A stretch of 64,000 bases of DNA from Kitasatospora viridis (GCF_007829815.1 NZ_VIWT01000001.1:5423001-5487000); one strand, 5' to 3'. Numbered from the stretch's first letter, positions 41,373 to 50,348 are shown. A program made the numbers and translations. Notes: generated from the letters alone by a model not told the origin.

Positions 41373-44312
41373 GTGACGGAACAGCGCAGCGACATCCCGT
41401 CGGAGGGCGGGCGGCCGGAGCGGGCGCAGCCCCGGCTCTACGAGCGCGAGGCCGCCATGCAGGCGGCCAGGCAGGCCATCGACACCCTGCGGGTGCGGTA
41501 CGACGCGGACGGCGTGGAGCTCGGATCGCTGCTGCTGTACAGCGGCAAGGCCGGCATGGGGAAGACCAGCATGCTCCAGGAGATCCGGGCGCTGGCCGGC
41601 CGCGAGGGCCTGACCGTGCTCAGCGGCCGGGCCTTCGAGCAGCGCGTCAACGAACCGTTCCACCTGCTGCGCCAGCTGTTGCTCAGCGAGCTGCTCGCGC
41701 TCCCCGCCGAACAGCGCGACCTGGTGCTCGGCGAGTGGCGTCCGATGGCCGGCCCCGCGCTCGGCCTGGTGCCGCCGAGCGGCGAGGACCTCGACCCGCA
41801 GAGCGTGCGGGCCGGCCTCAACTACGTGATGACCCAGCTGGCCGTGCGCCGCGCCCCGCTGGTCATGCTGGTGGACGACCTGCAGTGGGCCGACCAGGAG
41901 TCGCTGGTCTGGCTGGAGGAGCTCGCGGTGCGCTGCCCCGAGCTGCCGATGCTGCTGGCCATCGCCTGGCGCACCGGCGAACTGCCCGACCACATGCAGA
42001 CCTTCCGCTCCCTGGTGGCCGCCACCTCGCACCGGCACCTGGAGTTCCAGGGCCTCACCCCGGCCGGCACCGCCCGGCTGGTGCTCACCGCCTTCCCGGA
42101 GGCCGAGGACTCCTTCAACCGCCAGGTCTGGGCGGTGACCGACGGCAACCCCTTCCTGGTGAACGCGCTGATCGCCAAGATCCGCGAGAGCGGCATCGAC
42201 CCGGTGCACGAGAACGTCCGGCTGCTGCACGACCTGGCGGCCGAGGCGCAGGGCATGGACCGGGAGTACTGGCTGCGCAAACTGTCCACCAACACCCTGC
42301 AGTTCGCCCAGGCCGCGGCGATGCTCGGCAGCGAGATCCTGCCCCGGCTGGCCACCCGGATCGCCGGCATCCCGCCGACCGCGGCGGCCGACGCGATCGC
42401 CGACCTGCGCCGCCACCAGGTGCTCACCGGCCCGGCCGACGGTCCGTTGGAGTTCGTCCACCCGCTGCTCGCCACCTCCATCTACAAGTCGATCCGCCCG
42501 ATGACCCGCACCGCGATGCACGGCAAGGCCGCGGTGGAGCTGGAGAACGCGGGCCGCCCGCTGGTCGAGTCCTCCCGCCACCTGCTGGAGACCCACCCGG
42601 ACGCCGACCGCGAGGTGGTCGCCAAGCTGCGCCGGGCGGCCCGTGAGCACCTGGCGGTCGGCGCGCCGGAGGCGGCCGTGCGCTGCCTGGAGCGCGCGCT
42701 GACCGAGCCGCCGGAGGACGAGGACCGGGCCCAGGTGATCTACGAGCTGGCCTGCGCCACCCTGCTCACCGACCCGATCGCCACCGTCAACCAGCTGCGC
42801 CTCGCGCTGGACACCCCCGGCCTGAGCGACGAACTGCGGGTGGACGCCACCTTCCGGCTCTCCGAGGTGCTGGCGCACAGCGGCCAGTTGGGCGAGGCCA
42901 CCGAGCTGACCCTGGCGGAGGCCCAGCGCACCGAGCCGGGGCCCGCCCGGGTCCGGCTGGAGGTGGCGCACTTCATCTGGGCCGCCTTCCAGCGCGACGA
43001 GGCCGACGGTCCGGGGCGCTCGGCCCGGCTGGCCGTGCTGGCCGCCGGGCAGCACGGCGACGACGTCAACGCCCGGGCCGCCAGGGCGCTGCGGGCCTGG
43101 GACCTGACCCTGCAGGGCGGCAGCGCGGCCGAGGTGCAGACCCTGCTGGACTCCGCGCTGGAGGACGGCCGGCTGCCCGAGGGCCTGGGCTGGACCAGCA
43201 ACCCGTGGGGCCTGGAACTGCCCGGCATCATCGGCCTCACCCACATCTACACCGACCGGCTGAACCGCGCCGAGGAGCTCTTCGAGGAGGCCAACTGGGC
43301 CTTCGGGGTGGCCGGCTGGGAGGGCGGTCACCTGGGCTTCGCGCACTTCCTGATGGGGCTGGCCAAGTTCCGCCGGGGCGCGCTCGCCGAGGCCGAGGTG
43401 GACCTGCGCAACGCGCTGCGGATCGCCCGCCGGCTCGGCCCGGGCCTGCCGTTGCAGTGGGACGCGGTGGGCGTGCTGGCCGACACCCTGCTGGCCCGCG
43501 GCCGGGTCGAGGAGGCCTGGAAGCTGGCCGCCGACCACGACTTCGCACCGCCCTACCACCCGACCGTGATGGTGCTGCCGGACGCGGCCACGCTGCACGG
43601 CAAGCTGCTGCTGGCCCAGCACGACCGGGAGGCGGCGGTCCGGGTGCTGCGCGGGGTCGGGGAGCAGCTGTCGGCGCGCGGCTGGCACAACACGCTGTGG
43701 GCGCCGTGGGCCGCCAACCTGGCCCTGGCGCTGCTGCCGGACCGCCCGGAGGAGGCCCGCGAGCTGGCCGCCTGGAACGTCGAGCGGGCCCGCGCCTTCG
43801 GCGTCGGCTCGGCGATCGGCAGCGCGCTGCGGATGCAGGCGGCGGTGCTGGAGGGCCAGTCGGCGGTGGAGCTGCTGACCGAGTCGGTCGCGGTGCTCGG
43901 CACCTCGCCGGCCGGCTACGAGCACGCCTGCGCGCTGGTCGACCTCGGCGCCGCGCTGCGCCGCACCGGCCGGCTGGCGGAGGCCGCCGAGCAGTTGCAG
44001 CAGGGCATGGAGCTGGCGGTGGTGTGCAACGCGGACGGACTGGTCACCCGGGCCCGGCACGAGCTGAACGCCTCCGGCCTGCGCCCCAGCCGACTGCGCA
44101 GCGCCGGCCGGGACGGGTTGAGCCGGGCCGAGTGGCGGGTGGCCGAGCTGACCGTCTCCGGTCTCGGCCCGGCCGAGATCGCCCGCCGGCTCGACGTGCC
44201 GGAGCCGCTGATCCACCGTCGGATCGCCGCGGTCTACCGCAAGACCGGCAGCAGTCCGGAGGGTCTGGCCGCCGCGCTCGGCCTGCAGGGCAAGGGACCT
44301 GACACCCCCTAG
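41373..44312 (+). CDS. Large ATP-binding LuxR-family regulator (LAL-like)
   Basis: 979 residues from GTG 41373 (GGAGGGG upstream). Walker A GKAGMGKTS near residue 57, Walker B LVMLVDDLQWAD near 165, then a long helical, TPR-like middle (about 400-880) with repeated Ala/Glu/Leu helices. A LuxR-type HTH lies at about 916-965 (LSRAEWRVAELTVSGLGPAEIARRLDVPEPLIHRRIAAVYRKTG). LAL regulators activate secondary metabolism or sugar-use genes. It is divergent from the terpene cyclase, the most likely target; galM follows 25 bp later. Confidence 0.85.
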   Translation: MTEQRSDIPSEGGRPERAQPRLYEREAAMQAARQAIDTLRVRYDADGVELGSLLLYSGKAGMGKTSMLQEIRALAGREGLTVLSGRAFEQRVNEPFHLLRQLLLSELLALPAEQRDLVLGEWRPMAGPALGLVPPSGEDLDPQSVRAGLNYVMTQLAVRRAPLVMLVDDLQWADQESLVWLEELAVRCPELPMLLAIAWRTGELPDHMQTFRSLVAATSHRHLEFQGLTPAGTARLVLTAFPEAEDSFNRQVWAVTDGNPFLVNALIAKIRESGIDPVHENVRLLHDLAAEAQGMDREYWLRKLSTNTLQFAQAAAMLGSEILPRLATRIAGIPPTAAADAIADLRRHQVLTGPADGPLEFVHPLLATSIYKSIRPMTRTAMHGKAAVELENAGRPLVESSRHLLETHPDADREVVAKLRRAAREHLAVGAPEAAVRCLERALTEPPEDEDRAQVIYELACATLLTDPIATVNQLRLALDTPGLSDELRVDATFRLSEVLAHSGQLGEATELTLAEAQRTEPGPARVRLEVAHFIWAAFQRDEADGPGRSARLAVLAAGQHGDDVNARAARALRAWDLTLQGGSAAEVQTLLDSALEDGRLPEGLGWTSNPWGLELPGIIGLTHIYTDRLNRAEELFEEANWAFGVAGWEGGHLGFAHFLMGLAKFRRGALAEAEVDLRNALRIARRLGPGLPLQWDAVGVLADTLLARGRVEEAWKLAADHDFAPPYHPTVMVLPDAATLHGKLLLAQHDREAAVRVLRGVGEQLSARGWHNTLWAPWAANLALALLPDRPEEARELAAWNVERARAFGVGSAIGSALRMQAAVLEGQSAVELLTESVAVLGTSPAGYEHACALVDLGAALRRTGRLAEAAEQLQQGMELAVVCNADGLVTRARHELNASGLRPSRLRSAGRDGLSRAEWRVAELTVSGLGPAEIARRLDVPEPLIHRRIAAVYRKTGSSPEGLAAALGLQGKGPDTP

Positions 44313-44337
44313 GCTTGGCCGGGAACGAGGAGGAACG

Positions 44338-45402
44338 ATGACGGTACAGGTCAGCCGGGCCCCGCTGGCGGACAGCGGGGCCGGTGCGGAGATCGAGCGC
44401 TGGACGCTGAGCAGCGGCCCGGTCGAGGTGTCGGTGCTCTCGCTGGGCGCCACCCTGCACACCGTGCGGGTGCCGGACCGCACCGGTGCGGTGGCCCAGG
44501 TGCTGCTCTGTACCGAGGAGTTGGCCGGGATCCTCGGCCCGGCCCGGCACTACGGGGCGACGGTCGGCCGGTACGCCAACCGGATCGGCGACAGCTCGTT
44601 CACGCTGGACGGGGTGGCGCACCGGCTCGCGCCGACCGGGCCCGGGGTGACCCTGCACGGCGGTCCGGACGGTTTCGCCGACCGGACCTGGGCGGCCGAG
44701 CAGGTCGCCGACGGCGAGCGGGCCGGGGTGCGGCTGCACCTGCACAGCCCGGACGGTGACCAGGGCTTTCCCGGCGCGCTCGACACCTGGGTCAGCTACC
44801 TGCTCGCGCCGGACGGCGAACTCGCCATCGAGTACCGGGCGGTGACGACCCGTCCGACCGTGATCAATCTCACCAATCATGCCTACTTCAACTTGAACGG
44901 CGAGGGCTCGGGCGACGTGCTCGGCCACCTGCTGACGGTCGAGGCGGACCTGATCACCCCGACCGACGGGCGGCAGGTGCCGACCGGCGAGTACCTCCCG
45001 GTGGCCGGCACGCCGTTCGACTTCACCACCCCGCGCCCGATCGGCGAGCGGATCCGCGAGGAGCACCCGCAGCTGGCCGGCACCGGCGGGTACGACCACA
45101 ACTGGGTGCTTCGTTCGGATGCGCAGGACACCCGGCCGGTGCGGGCGGCGGTGCTCCAGGACCCGGTCTCCGGGCGGTGGTTGGAGGTCTGGACCACCGA
45201 GCCGGGGATCCAGGTCTACACGGCGAACGGCTTCGCCGGCGCGGTCACCGGACCGAGCGGCACGGCCTACGGGCCGTTCACCGGAGTGGCCCTGGAGACC
45301 CAGCACTTCCCCGACTCGCCGCACCACCCGCGGTTCCCGAGCACCGAGCTGCGCCCCGGCGAGGAGTTCCGCTCGGTCACCCTGCTGCGTTTCGGTTGTT
45401 GA
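44338..45402 (+). CDS. galM: Aldose 1-epimerase
   Basis: 354 residues. VTLHGGPDGF holds the substrate-binding His, INLTNHAYFNLNGE the catalytic His, and ALETQHFPDSPHHPRFPST the catalytic Glu. It interconverts the alpha and beta anomers of hexoses. The start ATG 44338 follows AACGAGGAGGA. It may share a transcript with the regulator upstream, though no functional link is apparent. Confidence 0.92.
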   Translation: MTVQVSRAPLADSGAGAEIERWTLSSGPVEVSVLSLGATLHTVRVPDRTGAVAQVLLCTEELAGILGPARHYGATVGRYANRIGDSSFTLDGVAHRLAPTGPGVTLHGGPDGFADRTWAAEQVADGERAGVRLHLHSPDGDQGFPGALDTWVSYLLAPDGELAIEYRAVTTRPTVINLTNHAYFNLNGEGSGDVLGHLLTVEADLITPTDGRQVPTGEYLPVAGTPFDFTTPRPIGERIREEHPQLAGTGGYDHNWVLRSDAQDTRPVRAAVLQDPVSGRWLEVWTTEPGIQVYTANGFAGAVTGPSGTAYGPFTGVALETQHFPDSPHHPRFPSTELRPGEEFRSVTLLRFGC

Positions 45403-45412
45403 CCGGGGCCGT

Positions 45413-45443
45413 TTGAACTGGCGACACGCTGTATGACTAGTAT
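45413..45443 (+). promoter_or_regulatory. Candidate promoter of the conservon
   Basis: TTGAAC (45413-45418) and TAGTAT (45438-45443) spaced by 19 bp, in the only AT-rich stretch between galM and cvnA. The spacing is a little long for a vegetative sigma factor. Confidence 0.4.
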
Positions 45444-45513
45444 CACTCCGTCAAAGGTCTTACCGCAGACGGCGTGTCGCCCCGGCCAGCCGTTCCGTCT
45501 CTAGGAGAATGCC

Positions 45514-47988
45514 CTGCGCGCGCGTAGAGCCTCCCGTGCCCGACGCCCTCGGCTGAGCCTCCGCACAGCCCTGCTCGTCCTGGCAATCATCCCCAGCCTC
45601 GCGCTCGCCGCGCTGTGGGCGACCACCTCGATCCAGACCCTGTCGCAGTACCAGCGGCAGGCGGCTCAGGTGGACCTGGTCAGAAAGACCGGTCAACCCG
45701 GCTCGGTGCTGATGTTCAGCCTGCAGGAGGAGCGCCGGCTCACGGCCGCGTCGCAGACCCAACCGGGCGCCTCCACCGACGCGTTGAAGGCCCAGCGGCA
45801 GAAGACCGACACCGAGGCGAGGGCCTTCCTGGCCTCCTCCAACGTGTCGATGGACAACGTGCCGTCCGACATCAAGGCCACGCTCGCCGCGGCCCGCAAC
45901 GGCCTGGGCGACCTGTCCGCCAAGCGGTCCGCGATCGACAGCGGCAGCCTGGACGCGACCGGTGCCTTCACCTACTACACCGGGCTGATCGGCAACTACC
46001 TGGAGATGTTCACGTCGCTCAGCCACGTGGACGACGGCACCGTCGCCTACCTGACCCGCCCGCTGGTGGGTGAGTTCTGGGTGATGGAGCTGATGGCCCG
46101 CGAGGACACCGAGCTCGGCATGGGCTGGAGCGTCGGCCAGTTGCCGCCGGCCGTCTACACCTCCGTCTCGCAGAACATCGGTGCGCAGGCCTACATCTTC
46201 GGCGAGGAGGTCAGCACCCGCCTGCCGGCCAACGAGAGCGCGCTCATCCAGAAGCTGGGTACCAGCGACGGTTGGCAGGTCAAGGGCCAGATCGAGCAGG
46301 AGGTGTTCAAGCCGGCCGCGCCCAACAAGGCCGGCATGATGGTGCTGCCGCCGATGGGCCAGCAGTGGCGGTCCGCGATGGACTCGATCCGCCCGCAGAT
46401 CACCGAGCTGGTGACCCTGCGCGCCACCGCGGTGCTGGACAACGGCCAGCAGGACGCCGACTCGCTGCTGAACAAGGTCATCACCACCACGCTGATCGGC
46501 CTGGTCGCCGTGATCATCGTGGTGCTGGTCACCTGGCGCCTGACCGGTTCGCTGCGCCGCCGGATCGTCGGTCTCACCGACCAGGCCGGCGAGCTGGAGC
46601 GCACCCTGCCCGAGGTGGTCGAGCGGCTCGCCCGTGGCGAGCAGGTCGACCCCGCCGCGGCCAGCCGGGCGATCGCCACCGGCGACACGAACAGCACTGG
46701 CGGCGACGAGCTCGACCGGCTCGGCCAGGCGCTCAACCTGGCCCGGGCCAGCGCGGTCGGCACCGCCGTCCGGCAGGCCGAGCAGCACCGCGGCTTCGAG
46801 AAGCTGCTGCAGCGCATCGCCCGCCGCACCCAGCTGCTGATCGGCCTCCAGCTGAAGACGCTGAACGAGATGGAGCGCCGGCACGAGGACCCCGAGGTGC
46901 TCGAAGGCCTCTTCGACCTCGACCACCTGACGGCCCGTCTGCGCCGTTACGAGGAGAACCTGGTCATCCTCGGCGGCGGCCAGCCGCAGCGCCGCTGGCG
47001 CAAGCCGGTCCCGCTGCTGGACGTGCTGCGCTCCGCGCAGGGCGAGGTGCAGGACTACCGGCGGATCCTGATCGACGTCGAGGGCAGCCCCTGGCTGTCC
47101 GAGCGCGCGGTCGGCCCGGTGGTCCACGTGCTCGCCGAGCTGATGGAGAACGCGGCCACCTTCTCCAAGCCGCCGTCCCCCGTCGAGGTCCGGGCCGCGC
47201 TGGTCGGCCGCGGCCTGGCGGTCGAGGTCGAGGACCGCGGCCTGGGCATGGAGCAGGCGCAGTACGACGCGGCCAACGCGCTGATGCGCAGCACCCCGCG
47301 CATGGACGTGCTGGCCCAGGCCGACGACGTCCGCCTCGGCCTCTACGTGGTGGCCCGACTGGCCGCCACCCTGGGCCTCCAGGTGGAGTTCCGCCCGTCC
47401 GCCTTCGGCGGCACCCGTGCGGTGGTGCTGATCCCGGGCGAACTGGTCTCCCGCGACCCGAACGCCGGCTACGGCGGCTACCCGACCGCGGTGCCGGACC
47501 CGGAGCCCGAGCCGCTGCCGGTGCGCAGCGCCGGTGCCACGCTCAGCGGCGAGACCTACGACGAGGCCGAGGCCTACAACGAGTTCGAGGCCGACCTGAG
47601 CTCCACCTCGTACCAGTCCTACGACGAGTCCTACGACGCACCCTCCGCCGAGACCTGGACCGAGCCCTTGGAGCCTGTTCCCGCGCCGCGGCCCTCCTGG
47701 GCCACCCGCGTCAACGACCACGAGCGGACCGTCGAGTCCGTGGACCCGCCGCTGCCGCAGCGGGTCCGCCAGGCCAGCCTGGCGGCCGAGCTGCGCACCC
47801 CGCCGCCGGCCGGCATGCCGGCCGCCCCGGTGGAGGAGCCGGCGCCGACCCGGGCCCGCTCCGGCGCCACCACCATCGGAGCCTTCCAGCGCCGCTCCCG
47901 GGCCGCTCGCTACGAGCAGACCGGCGAGATCATGCAGTTCCCGAACCCCGCCCAGTTCCCCGCCCCGACGACCGAGGACCAGTCATGA
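45514..47988 (+). CDS. cvnA: Conservon sensor-like histidine kinase homologue CvnA, apparent CTG start
   Basis: 824 residues if started at CTG 45514. TM helix 1 at about 18-36 (ALLVLAIIPSLALAALWA), an extracytoplasmic nitrate/nitrite-sensing-like region to about 320, TM helix 2 at about 322-345, then a HAMP-like linker, a helical region and a HATPase domain with N-box LAELMENAATFS near 543 and ERGLGM-like EDRGLGMEQ. The C-terminal ~190 residues are Pro/Glu/Tyr-rich and disordered. There is no phosphoacceptor His. AGGAG lies 7 nt before CTG, and no ATG/GTG/TTG occurs in frame between the upstream stop (45502) and GTG 45670, which would delete TM1. Confidence 0.9.
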   Translation: MRARRASRARRPRLSLRTALLVLAIIPSLALAALWATTSIQTLSQYQRQAAQVDLVRKTGQPGSVLMFSLQEERRLTAASQTQPGASTDALKAQRQKTDTEARAFLASSNVSMDNVPSDIKATLAAARNGLGDLSAKRSAIDSGSLDATGAFTYYTGLIGNYLEMFTSLSHVDDGTVAYLTRPLVGEFWVMELMAREDTELGMGWSVGQLPPAVYTSVSQNIGAQAYIFGEEVSTRLPANESALIQKLGTSDGWQVKGQIEQEVFKPAAPNKAGMMVLPPMGQQWRSAMDSIRPQITELVTLRATAVLDNGQQDADSLLNKVITTTLIGLVAVIIVVLVTWRLTGSLRRRIVGLTDQAGELERTLPEVVERLARGEQVDPAAASRAIATGDTNSTGGDELDRLGQALNLARASAVGTAVRQAEQHRGFEKLLQRIARRTQLLIGLQLKTLNEMERRHEDPEVLEGLFDLDHLTARLRRYEENLVILGGGQPQRRWRKPVPLLDVLRSAQGEVQDYRRILIDVEGSPWLSERAVGPVVHVLAELMENAATFSKPPSPVEVRAALVGRGLAVEVEDRGLGMEQAQYDAANALMRSTPRMDVLAQADDVRLGLYVVARLAATLGLQVEFRPSAFGGTRAVVLIPGELVSRDPNAGYGGYPTAVPDPEPEPLPVRSAGATLSGETYDEAEAYNEFEADLSSTSYQSYDESYDAPSAETWTEPLEPVPAPRPSWATRVNDHERTVESVDPPLPQRVRQASLAAELRTPPPAGMPAAPVEEPAPTRARSGATTIGAFQRRSRAARYEQTGEIMQFPNPAQFPAPTTEDQS

Positions 47989-48389
47989 CGCGCACCACTG
48001 CCACTCACCAGGACCTCGACTGGCTGCTGGACGGGCTTGTCGACTCGGTCGCCGGAACCAGATGTGCCGTTCTGCTCTCCGACGACGGCCTGGTGGTCAG
48101 CAAGTCCCGCAGCATCGAGCGGGCCGACGCCGAGCGCCTCGCGGCGGTCGCCACCGGCCAGCAGAGCCTCGCCCGCGGGGTCGGCACGCTCTTCGGCGGC
48201 GGCGCGGTGCACCAGGTGATCGTCGAGCTGGCGGAGCTGTGGCTCTTCATCACCGCTGCCGGCCAGGGCACCCACCTGGCGGTCATCGCCTCCCAGGAGG
48301 TGGACGCCGAGATGATGTCGCTGGCCATGCACACCCTGGTCCAGCAGGTGGGGATGAAGCTGGGCACCCAGTTCCGGACCGTCGGATGA
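47985..48389 (+). CDS. cvnB: Roadblock/LC7-domain protein CvnB
   Basis: 134 residues, ATGA overlap with cvnA. LDWLLDGLVDSVAGTRCAVLLSDDGLVVSKS and VGTLFGGGAVHQVIVELAELWLFITAAGQGTHLAVIAS form a single Roadblock/LC7 fold, like MglB. In conservons it probably acts as the activator or GTPase-regulating partner of CvnD and forms a membrane-associated complex with CvnA and CvnC, resembling a eukaryotic G-protein system. Confidence 0.92.
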   Translation: MTRTTATHQDLDWLLDGLVDSVAGTRCAVLLSDDGLVVSKSRSIERADAERLAAVATGQQSLARGVGTLFGGGAVHQVIVELAELWLFITAAGQGTHLAVIASQEVDAEMMSLAMHTLVQQVGMKLGTQFRTVG

Positions 48390-48784
48390 ACGCGCACTGG
48401 AGCGAGGAGGAGGCCTTCGAGTACGAGGACGACGGCGCGGACTCGATGGTGCGCCCGTACACCATCACCCGGGGCCGCACGACCTCCGAGCGCGACGACC
48501 TCACCTTGATCACCGTGCTGAGCACGGTGCCGTCGGCCGCGATGGCCGGCCGACGGCTCCAGCCGGAGCACCGGGTCATCCTGGACCGCTGCCGGTACCC
48601 CGCGGCCGTCGCCGAGGTGGCGGCCGACCTCAACCTGCCGGTCTCGGTCACCAAGATCCTCTTAGGTGACCTGATCGCGCAGGGCCTGCTGACGGCCCGT
48701 GCCCCGCTAGCGGTTGCCAAGGTCAGCGGCGGTGTCGACCTGGCGCTGCTGACCGCCGTACGTGATGGACTGCGGAGACTGTGA
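48386..48784 (+). CDS. cvnC: DUF742 protein CvnC, containing a TTA codon
   Basis: 132 residues, ATGA overlap with cvnB. MVRPYTITRGRT and CRYPAAVAEVAADLNLPVSVTKILLGDLIAQGLL are the DUF742 signature, with a winged-HTH-like C-terminal half. Leu93 is encoded by TTA (48662-48664). Full translation should therefore need the bldA tRNA. The downstream cvnD start overlaps the cvnC stop, so a stall at this codon would probably lower CvnD output as well. Confidence 0.92.
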   Translation: MNAHWSEEEAFEYEDDGADSMVRPYTITRGRTTSERDDLTLITVLSTVPSAAMAGRRLQPEHRVILDRCRYPAAVAEVAADLNLPVSVTKILLGDLIAQGLLTARAPLAVAKVSGGVDLALLTAVRDGLRRL

Positions 48785-49347
48785 TGACGAACGATCAGGC
48801 GGCGCCGGCCGCCGTCAAGATCCTGATCGCCGGCGGATTCGGGGTGGGCAAGACCACCATGGTCGGCGCGGTGAGCGAGGTCACCCCGCTGCGCACCGAG
48901 GAGTACCTGACCAAGGCCAGCGTCGGCGTCGACTCGCTGGACGGGGTGGGCTCGAAGGAGACCACCACCGTCGCGCTGGACTTCGGCCGCATCACCGTCA
49001 GCCCCGAGCTGGTGGTCTACCTGTTCGGCACGCCCGGCCAGGAGCGCTTCTGGTTCATGTGGAACGACCTGGTGCAGGGCGTGCTGGGCGGCGTGGTGAT
49101 CGCCGACACCCGGCGGCTGGACTCCAGCTTCGCCTCGATCGACTTCTTCGAGAGCCGGCAGATCCCGTTCGTGGTGGCGATCAACTGCTTCGACGGGGTC
49201 AACACCCGCTCGACCAACGAGATCCGCGCCGCGCTGGACCTCGACCCGCAGGTGCCGATGCTGCTCGGCGACGTGCGCGCCCGCACCTTCAGCCGGGACG
49301 TGCTGCTCGCGCTGGTGGACCACCTGATGGCACCGGCGCTGGTCTGA
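48784..49347 (+). CDS. cvnD: Conservon small GTPase CvnD
   Basis: 187 residues. G1 GGFGVGKTT, G2-region Thr/Ser residues, G3 LFGTPGQERF and G4-like INCFD (NxxD) define an MglA/Arf-like small GTPase; the last motif departs from NKxD. The ATG at 48784 overlaps the cvnC stop (an adjacent GTG at 48781 is also possible). It is the output or switch of the conservon. A perfect terminator follows; no cytochrome P450 gene follows, unlike some conservons. Confidence 0.93.
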   Translation: MTNDQAAPAAVKILIAGGFGVGKTTMVGAVSEVTPLRTEEYLTKASVGVDSLDGVGSKETTTVALDFGRITVSPELVVYLFGTPGQERFWFMWNDLVQGVLGGVVIADTRRLDSSFASIDFFESRQIPFVVAINCFDGVNTRSTNEIRAALDLDPQVPMLLGDVRARTFSRDVLLALVDHLMAPALV

Positions 49348-49361
49348 CGCCGCACCGGCTG

Positions 49362-49395
49362 ACGCCGCGGCACCCCTGCTGGGGTGCCGCGGCGT
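49362..49395. terminator. Bidirectional terminator after cvnD
   Basis: Perfect 15-bp stem ACGCCGCGGCACCCC with a TGCT loop, then TCGCGTG. It lies between the converging cvnD and G1 peptidase genes. Confidence 0.8.
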
Positions 49396-49402
49396 TCGCG
49401 TG

Positions 49403-50176
49403 TCAGCTGTGGTGCCAGGTGGAGGTGAAGTCCTCGCCGTTGGCGGAGAGCGGCGAGATCGAGGCCAGCACGGTGCCGTCCTTCTTGGCCATGGTGATGC
49501 CGTCCGGCTTGAAGCTGCCCAGCGGCTTCCCGTTGGCGGTCGCGCCGGTGAAGGCGACGGTGCCGAAGTCGGTGAGCGGCAGCGGCCCGGCCAGGTTGGA
49601 CGGCGCCTCGGCGATCACCTCGGCGGAGGCCAGCTTGGCGGAGCGCGAGGTCTTGCGCACCGTGTGGCTCCAGCCCTGGGTCTCGTCGGTGATCTTGAGG
49701 GTGAACCGGCCGAGGGCCTCGGTGACCGAGGCGCTGAAGTGGTCGCCGGGGGCCACCGGGTCGCTGTAGTTGACCGGGTAGGCCGGGTACATCTCGTACC
49801 AGGAGGAGTAGACCGGGCTGCCGCCCGAGCAGTCCGCCTCGGTGCCGGTCTGCTCGACCGAGTCGCTGCCGTCGCCGTCCAGGCCGACCCAGAAGCTGGA
49901 CCAGGTGTTGGTCTCGGTGCAGGTGGCGGTCGGCTGGATCCAGCTGGCGCTGACGCTGGTGTACTTGCCGCCGGTGGCGGAGTAGCCGGCCCAGTTGGAG
50001 CTGGTGCTGTTCAGCACCCCGCCGTGCGGGCCGGTGGTGTGCGGGGAGGTGAGCACCACCGGTGCGTGGTGCGGCAGCTGACGGATGGTCGGCGCCGCCA
50101 GCGCGGGGGCGGCGGAGGCGGAGAGCAGGGCGGTGAGGCCGGCGGTGAGGGCGAGGACGCGGCGGGCTGCGGGCAT
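49403..50176 (-). CDS. Secreted G1-family (glutamic) endopeptidase-like protein
   Basis: 257 residues. Sec signal peptide (RRVLALTAGLTALLSASAAPALA) and then a mature beta-rich domain of the eqolisin family. NSTSSNWAGYSATGGKYTSVSASWIQP is the N-terminal pattern with the candidate catalytic Gln, SSFWVGLDGDGSDSVEQTGTEADC and SSWYEMYPAYPVNYSDPVAPGDHFSASV are central, and SAEVIAEAPSNLAG contains the candidate catalytic Glu. It should be an acid-acting secreted protease; the activity in actinomycetes is not established. ATG 50176 chosen because it gives a complete signal peptide. Confidence 0.85.
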   Translation of the reverse strand: MPAARRVLALTAGLTALLSASAAPALAAPTIRQLPHHAPVVLTSPHTTGPHGGVLNSTSSNWAGYSATGGKYTSVSASWIQPTATCTETNTWSSFWVGLDGDGSDSVEQTGTEADCSGGSPVYSSWYEMYPAYPVNYSDPVAPGDHFSASVTEALGRFTLKITDETQGWSHTVRKTSRSAKLASAEVIAEAPSNLAGPLPLTDFGTVAFTGATANGKPLGSFKPDGITMAKKDGTVLASISPLSANGEDFTSTWHHS

Positions 50177-50288
50177 GGCGGCTCCCGTGGGGGCGGAGTG
50201 GTTTGACCGTGCCCGGCCAACGGTAGGACAACGAACCGTTCGCGCGGTCTGACGGATATGCAAATCCGCCCGGGTTCACTCGTTCGGC

Positions 50289-50301
50289 CGACGGACCGTC
50301 A
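50289..50301. repeat. CGACGGACCGTCA motif copy
   Basis: Intergenic copy of the recurrent 13-bp palindrome, between the G1 peptidase start and the fahA terminator. Confidence 0.6.
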
Positions 50302-50314
50302 GGTCCGGGCGCGC

Positions 50315-50348
50315 CTCGGCCCGCCCCGCGTGCGCGGGGCGGGCCGAG
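50315..50348 (-). terminator. Terminator of the hmgA-fahA operon
   Basis: Perfect 15-bp stem CTCGGCCCGCCCCGC with a GTGC loop, 37 bp downstream of the fahA stop on the minus strand. Confidence 0.75.

Noticed and set aside
41016..44483. An 1155-codon minus-strand frame opposite the LAL-like regulator
   Set aside because: No domain is recognisable, and the sense strand encodes a protein with intact Walker and HTH motifs.
45460..47721. A 753-codon minus-strand frame opposite cvnA
   Set aside because: Low-complexity Gly/Arg/Gln composition; the plus strand is a clear conservon.
49351..49400. Part of a larger conservon cluster with a cytochrome P450
   Set aside because: The sequence after cvnD is a terminator and a convergent peptidase gene, so this conservon has no P450 partner here.
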